From Chloroflexota bacterium (GTDB taxonomy: Bacteria > Chloroflexota > Ktedonobacteria > Ktedonobacterales > JACDGC01), in NCBI GenBank assembly GCA_021812265.1, contig JAKAOI010000035.1:1-11038 (forward strand): a DNA stretch of 11,038 nt, written 5' to 3'. Below are positions 6,601-11,038 of the stretch, piece after piece. Position 1 is the first letter of the stretch; each line of letters begins with the position of its first letter. A program made the translations under genes and the position numbers. Below the pieces are notes generated by a model. That model did no database searches, was not told the origin of the DNA, and saw only the letters and a program-made list of their open reading frames with translations.

Positions 6601-7796
6601 CAGCGCAAGAACAAAGCGCCAAACTGAAAGACCGCAACCAACATTTCGGGGAATTGCTTAACGCCGTGGCGCGCAGCCTCAATCTGCCGGAAACTTCAAT
6701 CAGCGAACCTGCCCGTTTCGCGCGCCAGCTTACCCGCGGACGTGAAAGCCGCAGCCGGCTGGAAGAAGATTTGCCGCGTATTCTTGCAGCTTCTGAACGA
6801 GAACAGGAATATTTTCTTTCAGCCGTTGGTGAATATCAATCGATGGTTGGAGTAGATGAAAAATTCGGACTGAAACAGCCGGCGCGGATAACACTTTCGA
6901 TGGCGCCGCAAGGCTACCTGATGGATATTGTTCCCCGTCGCGAAGCCATGGCAGATATCTTATTACTGATAGAGTTTCTGCAAGCTTCAGTGGAACAATT
7001 AAAAAGCACTCTAACGGATAAGGTAACCAGAGTTGTTCGTGATATTATTTTAGGTGAAGTTGTTTCTCATTTAGTAGAACAATTGGCGCGCGCTGAAGAT
7101 ATTATCGCAGGATTAAACGAACGGCTGGCTAACGCTCGATTTTTTGCGCGAAACACTAAGTTTTCTTTAAAACTTTCGGTTCGCTTGGCGCGCCGCCCCG
7201 ATATTCCTTTCGATCACGTTTCAGTAGCTACGGCGCTGATAGAACATGGGCGCGCGCTGCCCAGCCAAGAACGAGAAGAATTAACCAAAATATTCTCCGT
7301 ATGGCTGGATGAACAAATGCGCGGACAAACACAACCTTCGGTTGAAACGCTGGTAGAACAGCTAGATTATCGCCGTTGGGTGGATATTTCACTGCTGCAC
7401 TCAGACGAACTGGATCCGCGGGTGCGCCCATGGGACAGCGCGGTATCTGGCTTCGGCTCCGGCGGAGAGCAGCGTGTGCCAGTGTATGTGTTGCTGATTA
7501 CCGCTGCTGCCATGCAATTTGCCGTTTCTAACGCGCCGTTGCGCATTCTTATGCACGATGAGGCGTTTGCCCGTATGGATCAACGTAACGCAGACCTTGT
7601 GGTCAGATTTGCTCAGCAATTGGGTGTAGGATTGGTGATTGCGTCGCCCAACTTAGATTTATTTGCCGAAGGCATAAAATACGCCACGGCGTATCGTTTA
7701 CGGCAACTGCCAAACGGCCTGATTGCCCGTGAGGCGTTGCACCTGAAATCATATGATACAGATGACGTAGCGCCTATCCCCGGCGCATCATCATAG
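3639..7796 (+). CDS. Large SMC-like coiled-coil ATPase, COG4913/TIGR02680/JetC-like, apparently orphan
   Basis: 1385 residues, starting at ATG 3639 behind AGGAG (3627-3631, seven-base spacing). The N-terminal head (1-260) opens with RRIRLINWHGHENATLDI and Walker A GENGSGKS (39-46), followed by KQFNSAAREG...RRTLSN, the region where COG4913 proteins have their Tyr-Asn-Lys-Ala-Ala segment. Residues about 261-600 and 740-1095 are Ala/Glu/Lys/Arg/Gln-rich heptad-like coils. Between them a hinge-like segment holds GGAIEALL near 630 and YLCPDGRYRLNG (716-727). The C-terminal head has DYRRW, the signature SGFGSGGEQ (1270-1278), Walker B LRILMHDEAFARMD (1301-1314) and VIASPN (1333-1338). Length and C-terminal layout resemble TIGR02680; DEAFxRMD recalls JetC/MksF. 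Relatives act in plasmid defence (Wadjet) or chromosome organisation by loop extrusion, normally with kleisin, KITE and TOPRIM-nuclease partners. None is encoded here: neighbours are mutM with a phosphatase, and a small membrane protein. Both ATPase half-sites look intact. SMC-like ATPase is near certain; the JetC-side placement is inference. Confidence 0.85.
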   Translation: MTSFTTSNPAIPRRIRLINWHGHENATLDINGGMLAIIGENGSGKSLILDAIDWALFPSPGKQFNSAAREGGRQSRRTLSNTILFFDPHGVDRPDKGWRRTRTVGYCAVEVEFENGSRWVFGAAAAATPHSASPWYYALPAALDAITFLGTAAEGGKAPLTFQEFKKANEHFVSTGGLLFGASQVEEYNRAVARHLLNIDGSDWQRRYDALYDVLHRVLGLRVDDALVADPSSVVRQFLPIIDRPHLERLVDGLEGIQRIHRDIEEYEKLHTALSAVEEARRKYHNTITQFGALAWLKSSWEAEDADRALEQAETLLSEARTASQKAEADEDAAYIEEINIRRELEALQEMHQGEIVQAVSRANNALQAAQREQERSAREVKQAEQRLNRAKQVVVSSQTSLEQEHQTTQKRVVELAGRVKSVFSFMPDPLENAFHQLAEQPEPELHSDALHSAAAAVDTELTKLEAQLKQLQTAREVTAKARLAERDAQAKHTAIESASHNSRKILWSRWERLRARWPTEAAAAPTGDPALAKVAPAQESAQRFATALREQIHQKNDEMAALRMRGDEIKNKLTETETELAKPTQEAQPQLTKNRERAYQHIALLDSQAAPLYWRIDFSGSEGAHGGAIEALLAHLDMLTPLRLEQVSQDMQTAIAAETDWKAVIDLPTAPLPSTAAEHTAAKALKTQDKAIRGLIDTLLGACALKDQPIPQGDYLCPDGRYRLNGLEGKAPLPTKTSTLIGLQRRKQAAAERRAELLAEREHYLTESAAAQNTIKQAKTDIGHFEEELRQIEECLHLLEEVKIRLTETQDSLAALDDAAMAVSDAQRTVQEAEAIEQNQMEIWKTSAGVYHQLADIQKLAQARLLVAQSVSDAINRAAEMRQRLASLQARLRSAEESYAAEEESYGIARAALSDADKAADDAQKLLMSARNALRDAGLENVEARITDLQKRLKTTQDRARQLGVAKGVALHQLEASQQRFENCAQSAQEQSAKLKDRNQHFGELLNAVARSLNLPETSISEPARFARQLTRGRESRSRLEEDLPRILAASEREQEYFLSAVGEYQSMVGVDEKFGLKQPARITLSMAPQGYLMDIVPRREAMADILLLIEFLQASVEQLKSTLTDKVTRVVRDIILGEVVSHLVEQLARAEDIIAGLNERLANARFFARNTKFSLKLSVRLARRPDIPFDHVSVATALIEHGRALPSQEREELTKIFSVWLDEQMRGQTQPSVETLVEQLDYRRWVDISLLHSDELDPRVRPWDSAVSGFGSGGEQRVPVYVLLITAAAMQFAVSNAPLRILMHDEAFARMDQRNADLVVRFAQQLGVGLVIASPNLDLFAEGIKYATAYRLRQLPNGLIAREALHLKSYDTDDVAPIPGASS

Positions 7797-7827
7797 AGTT
7801 GCTACAAGTTTATGAACGACAGGATCC

Positions 7828-7848
7828 ATTCACACACAAAATGTGAAT
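7828..7848 (+). repeat. Inverted repeat ATTCACA / TGTGAAT after the SMC-like gene
   Basis: Seven-base perfect arms (7828-7834 and 7842-7848) flank a seven-base loop, 31 bases past the stop codon. Only three T residues follow, so it is at best a weak terminator. It may instead be an operator for the downstream gene. Confidence 0.4.
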
Positions 7849-7889
7849 TTAGACCGTATTTACCGGTATGAAGTTTGCTCATTTTGTGG

Positions 7890-7918
7890 TATATAAAAAG
7901 AGACACCTTTTTTATATA
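7890..7918. promoter_or_regulatory. AT-rich inverted repeat TATATAAAAA / TTTTTATATA upstream of the membrane protein
   Basis: Ten-base perfect arms (7890-7899 and 7909-7918) flank a nine-base centre, 38 bases before the membrane-protein start. It contains -10-like TATA sequence on both strands. The lack of GC pairs argues against an efficient terminator. A promoter with an overlapping operator is the more likely role. Confidence 0.4.
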
Positions 7919-7956
7919 AAAGGCGCAACACATTTTAGTTTCTAAAGGAGACTGGT

Positions 7957-8421
7957 ATGCATCCATTGAGAATTGGTTCGGTATATGGGCTGATTGCCGC
8001 AGTAGTTCAAGTAGCTACCATATACGTGAACCACAAGGTGCTTTCATCCGCCAATGGTTTTGTTGGTTTTTTCGGAGCTTTTCTTATTCCCTTAGTATTA
8101 CTATATCTTTCCGGTCATTTTGCCGGCCGGCATAAACGCCTGACTGAAAAAACAACAGCAACATCCGGACCAAACGCTATATTGCATGGCACATCAGCCG
8201 GTGTCACATCCGGATTGATCTTTATTATTCTCGTTGGGCTTTCCGGGAAATATTTGGGAAGTTTCCTTGGTATTGCAAACGCGCATGACGTATTTGGTTC
8301 CGTTTTAGGCGCGCTGGGATTTGTATTTGCGCTTATCGGATGGTTTTTTGCCGGATTGATTTTAGGATCTTTTGGCGGTCTGTTAGGCGATTCGCTCGCT
8401 CACAAACAGTTGAAAGCTTAG
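7957..8421 (+). CDS. Small four-helix membrane protein of unknown function
   Basis: 154 residues starting at ATG 7957 behind a strong AAAGGAG (7944-7950, six-base spacing). Four hydrophobic segments are visible: about 5-24 (IGSVYGLIAAVVQVATIYV), 34-56, 79-101 and 112-144. The last is long, Gly-rich and may turn within the membrane. A basic loop (RHKRLTEK, 58-65) between segments 2 and 3 suggests that loop is cytoplasmic. No enzymatic motif, metal site or known family signature is recognised. Glycine-rich GxxxG-like spacing in segments 3 and 4 suggests tightly packed helices or oligomers. It lies 160 bases after the SMC-like gene with its own regulatory-looking leader, so it is probably a separate transcript. 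Any link to the SMC protein is guesswork. Confidence 0.8.
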   Translation: MHPLRIGSVYGLIAAVVQVATIYVNHKVLSSANGFVGFFGAFLIPLVLLYLSGHFAGRHKRLTEKTTATSGPNAILHGTSAGVTSGLIFIILVGLSGKYLGSFLGIANAHDVFGSVLGALGFVFALIGWFFAGLILGSFGGLLGDSLAHKQLKA

Positions 8422-8450
8422 TTTGTACAAGGCTTTATTGTATCATTTGT

Positions 8451-8498
8451 AAAAAGGCTGCGCGGGAAATATTGTTTGTCCCGGCAGCCTTATTTTTT
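8451..8498. terminator. Bidirectional intrinsic terminator between converging units
   Basis: AAGGCTGC(G)CGGGA (8454-8467, one bulged G at 8462) pairs with TCCCG-GCAGCCTT (8479-8491) around an 11-base loop. On the plus strand six T residues follow (8493-8498). On the minus strand the run of A at 8451-8455 becomes a U-run. It can end the membrane-protein transcript and the glycolytic operon from the other side. Confidence 0.88.
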
Positions 8499-8528
8499 AT
8501 CCACATTCTGCAAGGATGATCCCTCGAT

Positions 8529-9290
8529 TTAGGCGCGCGCATCTGCAATAATGCGGGAAATCTGCGTAAACTCTGGTTTTAGGCTGGCGCCGCCAACAAG
8601 AGCGCCATCGATCTCGGGTGACTCCATGAAAGACGCAATATTCGCCGCAGTGGCGCTGCCGCCATATAAAATGCGTAAAGCCTGCGCAGCGCTTGCGCCA
8701 TACAGATCTGCAAACACGGAACGAATCATCAGCGCCATCGCTTCAGCGTCTGCGCGGGAAGCAGCGCGGCCCGTGCCGATAGCCCAAACCGGTTCATACG
8801 CGATAACAATTTCTCCCAATTTTTCAGCCGGCAAACCAACTAACCCACGCTGTATCTGCTCGGCGACAACAGATTCAGACACGCCCGCTTCACGCTGCGC
8901 TAACTGCTCACCGACACACACAATGCAAGATAAACCTGCCTCTAATGCGCGAAGAATTTTTGTATGCGTCATTTCATCGGTTTCATGATGGTACATACGC
9001 CGCTCGGAATGGCCAATAATCGTCCAAGAGCACAACTCTGCCGCCATCATTGCAGAAACTTCCCCCGTATACGCGCCTTGCGCATGTTCGCTAACATCCT
9101 GAACTCCCACTTGAATAACTGAGCCGGTTAAAGCGTTAGCAGCCGCCGAAACGGAAATATACGGTGGAAAAACGAGTTTTGTTACACCCTGAACCAATTC
9201 TAGCTCCCCACGAACAGTTAGCAGAAATTCCGCCGTCTGCTGCGGTCCATAATTCAATTTCCAGTTTCCTGCCGCAATTGGTATGCGCAT
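8529..9290 (-). CDS. tpiA: Triosephosphate isomerase
   Basis: 253 residues, normal length. It interconverts dihydroxyacetone phosphate and glyceraldehyde 3-phosphate. The catalytic set is complete: GNWKLN with Asn9 and Lys11, IIGHSERR with the electrophilic His94, and AYEPVWAIGTG (164-174) with the base Glu166 and the flexible loop 6. QDVSEHAQGAYTGE (64-77), YGGSATAAN (209-217) and GALVGGASLK (229-238) form the remaining phosphate-binding walls. The ATG at 9290 lies four bases after the pgk stop, and its Shine-Dalgarno GAGAGG (9299-9304) sits inside the final pgk codons, so translation is probably coupled. It is the last gene of the minus-strand operon, ending 31 bases before the bidirectional terminator stem. 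Confidence 0.97.
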   Translation of the reverse strand: MRIPIAAGNWKLNYGPQQTAEFLLTVRGELELVQGVTKLVFPPYISVSAAANALTGSVIQVGVQDVSEHAQGAYTGEVSAMMAAELCSWTIIGHSERRMYHHETDEMTHTKILRALEAGLSCIVCVGEQLAQREAGVSESVVAEQIQRGLVGLPAEKLGEIVIAYEPVWAIGTGRAASRADAEAMALMIRSVFADLYGASAAQALRILYGGSATAANIASFMESPEIDGALVGGASLKPEFTQISRIIADARA

Positions 9291-9294
9291 ATTA

Positions 9295-10491
9295 TTACCT
9301 CTCTGCGTCTTTCAAAGCTGCAACACCGGGCAAAATTCGGCCTTCCAAAAATTCTAGTGAGGCTCCGCCACCGGTTGAAACATGAGTTACCATTGTTGCG
9401 GCGCCTGCTTTTTCTACGGCTGCCGCGCTGTCTCCGCCGCCAATGATAGTAACGGCGCCTTCCGATGTTCGATTGACCAACGTTTGAATAATTGCGTTGG
9501 TGCCAACAGCAAATTTTGGAAATTCTGCAACACCCAGCGTTCCGTTAAAAATGATGGTTTGCGAAGTTTGCAGAACATGTTGAAATTCTCGTGTTGTTTC
9601 GGGGCCGATATCTAATATACGCCAGCCATCCGGCACATGGGCCGCGCTTACTGTTTGTGAAGCTGCTTCGGCAGAAAAAGCGTCGGCGATCACAGCGTCT
9701 GACGGCAGAACAAATCGCACATTATATTCTTGCGCCAGTAATTGCAGTCTGCGCGCTTCGGTTAACTTCGACTCTTCAAACAGTGAATCACCAATTGCGT
9801 AGCCTTCTGCTTTTAAAAACGTGTTAGCCATGCCGCCGCCAATTAAAATAGCGTTGGCTAGGGTTATCAAACGTTCTATTACGGCTATTTTATCGGAAAC
9901 TTTGGCGCCGCCAATAATTGCAACCAGCGGCCGTTGAGGATTTTCTAACGCCGAGCCAAGAAAGTTGAGTTCTTTTTCCATCAAAAAGCCGGCATAAGCC
10001 GGCAAAATATGCGCCACGCCTTCGGTAGAGGCATGGGCGCGGTGCGCAGAGCCAAAAGCGTCATTCACATAAATATCACCTAATTTAGCCATTTGCGCCG
10101 CAAAAGCAGGATCATTTTTTTCTTCTTCAGGATGAAACCGCACATTTTCTAAAAGCGCCACTTGTCCGGCCTGCAGCGCAAAAACAACGCTTTCTGCAGC
10201 AACGCCAACACAATCAGAGGCAAACTGCACAGGTTGACCCAGCAATTCACTTAAACGAATCGCAACCGGTTTCAACGTGTATTTTGCGTCGGCTCCTTTC
10301 GGTCGCCCCAAATGAGACATGAGCGCAACCGCCGCCCCATGATCCAGCAGATAGCGAATTGTTGGAAGCGAAGCGCGAATGCGTGTGTCATCGGTAATAT
10401 TTCCCTGTTCATCCTGCGGAACATTAAAATCGACGCGCGCCAAAATTCGCTTGCCTTCTACTTGCGCGTCGCGGATTGTTGCCTTATTCAT
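9295..10491 (-). CDS. pgk: Phosphoglycerate kinase
   Basis: 398 residues from the preferred ATG. It transfers phosphate from 1,3-bisphosphoglycerate to ADP. Motifs in order are RVDFNVP (19-25), SHLGRPKG (59-66), [13 protein letters not shown] (115-127), [11 protein letters not shown] (143-153), GGAKVSDK (194-201), GGGMANTF (218-225), DIGPET (294-299), GGGDSAAAV (351-359) and STGGGASLE (372-380). The nucleotide-binding segment reads [10 protein letters not shown] (315-324) where most family members have WNGPMGVFE; the Gly and Glu positions are kept. A longer frame opens with GTG at 10500, but that GTG is part of AGGTGA (10496-10501), which is ideally placed as the ribosome-binding site for ATG 10491. 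It lies in the operon between gap and tpiA, with a terminator-like hairpin upstream. Confidence 0.97.
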   Translation of the reverse strand: MNKATIRDAQVEGKRILARVDFNVPQDEQGNITDDTRIRASLPTIRYLLDHGAAVALMSHLGRPKGADAKYTLKPVAIRLSELLGQPVQFASDCVGVAAESVVFALQAGQVALLENVRFHPEEEKNDPAFAAQMAKLGDIYVNDAFGSAHRAHASTEGVAHILPAYAGFLMEKELNFLGSALENPQRPLVAIIGGAKVSDKIAVIERLITLANAILIGGGMANTFLKAEGYAIGDSLFEESKLTEARRLQLLAQEYNVRFVLPSDAVIADAFSAEAASQTVSAAHVPDGWRILDIGPETTREFQHVLQTSQTIIFNGTLGVAEFPKFAVGTNAIIQTLVNRTSEGAVTIIGGGDSAAAVEKAGAATMVTHVSTGGGASLEFLEGRILPGVAALKDAER

Positions 10492-10495
10492 GCTA

Positions 10496-10501
10496 TTCAC
10501 C
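10496..10501 (-). promoter_or_regulatory. Shine-Dalgarno AGGTGA that decides the pgk start
   Basis: Read on the minus strand, AGGTGA is followed by five bases and then ATG (10491-10489). The in-frame GTG at 10500-10498 lies within this motif and has no good site of its own upstream (a T-rich stretch), so ATG is the likelier start. Confidence 0.75.
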
Positions 10502-10535
10502 TAAAAACCAAATTGAAGATAAAACGGGTAAACAC

Positions 10536-10608
10536 AAAAAAAACGCTGCGCGCCGCGCGAGAAGAGAAGCATTTTCCCCTCTCGCAAATATATAGCAGCG
10601 CAGCAGCG
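10536..10608 (-). terminator. Terminator/attenuator-like structure between gap and pgk
   Basis: Read on the minus strand, an inner 12-pair stem (10574-10585 with 10557-10568, two G-U pairs, five-base loop) is enclosed by a second stem, GCAGCG/CGCTGC plus GCGC/GCGC with one bulge (10598-10608 with 10544-10553). The outer stem is followed directly by eight U residues (10543-10536). This has the form of an intrinsic terminator inside the operon. No clear promoter is seen between it and pgk, so partial readthrough or transcript processing is likely. Confidence 0.7.
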
Positions 10609-10618
10609 CAGTAGTACA

Positions 10619-11038
<420 letters not shown>

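Noticed and set aside
3639..7796. Complete Wadjet (JetABCD) or MukBEF system
   Set aside because: Only the ATPase is present; no kleisin, KITE or TOPRIM-type gene lies in the window, so a system call would be unsupported.
3639..7796. Canonical Smc, RecN or SbcC assignment for the SMC-like gene
   Set aside because: Signature SGGEQ plus DEAFARMD and VIASPN, the central DG segment and the N-terminal head layout fit COG4913/TIGR02680-like proteins better. There is no zinc hook CxxC and no typical Smc hinge.

Overview
The window is bacterial chromosome of roughly even base composition. Genes are separated by short AT-rich gaps with good Shine-Dalgarno sites and intrinsic terminators. Both strands are used: the left 8.4 kb is transcribed rightwards and the right 2.5 kb leftwards, and the two blocks converge on a bidirectional terminator near 8450-8500. 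No insertion sequence, tRNA, rRNA, CRISPR array or phage gene is visible. The host cannot be named from this sequence. The gap-pgk-tpi order, the N-terminal winged-helix O-methyltransferase and the helicase-style endonuclease tail would suit Chloroflexota or another non-proteobacterial lineage, but this is a weak inference.

Left part (1-1620): the last 46 codons of a gene entering from the left resemble the C-terminal Vsr/MTES_1575-type nuclease domain of large helicases. A gene-free stretch of about 390 bases with a long-spaced inverted repeat follows. Next is a stand-alone SAM-dependent O-methyltransferase closed by a strong terminator.

Centre-left (1621-3525): an AT-rich promoter region with an extended -10 element drives a two-gene unit, formamidopyrimidine-DNA glycosylase (mutM/fpg) and a histidine-phosphatase (phosphoglycerate-mutase-like) protein. 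The unit ends at a 28-base perfect palindrome.

Centre (3526-7960): one 4.2 kb gene encodes a 1385-residue SMC-like ATPase. It has a Walker A head, long coiled coil, central hinge-like region, long coiled coil, and a head with signature and Walker B motifs. Its motifs place it near the COG4913/TIGR02680/JetC (MksF, Wadjet) group rather than canonical Smc, MukB or SbcC. No kleisin, KITE or TOPRIM-nuclease (JetA/JetB/JetD) gene is present in the window, so it looks like an orphan. This is the most interesting item here. A four-helix membrane protein of unknown function follows on the same strand, with its own leader containing two inverted repeats.

Right part (8421-11038, minus strand): a lower-glycolysis operon, gap (partial), pgk, tpiA. 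pgk and tpiA are separated by four bases and the tpiA ribosome-binding site lies inside the end of pgk. A stem-loop followed by eight U residues lies between gap and pgk and could uncouple gap from the other two. The pgk start is better placed at an ATG (10491) than at the upstream GTG (10500), which is part of the Shine-Dalgarno sequence.
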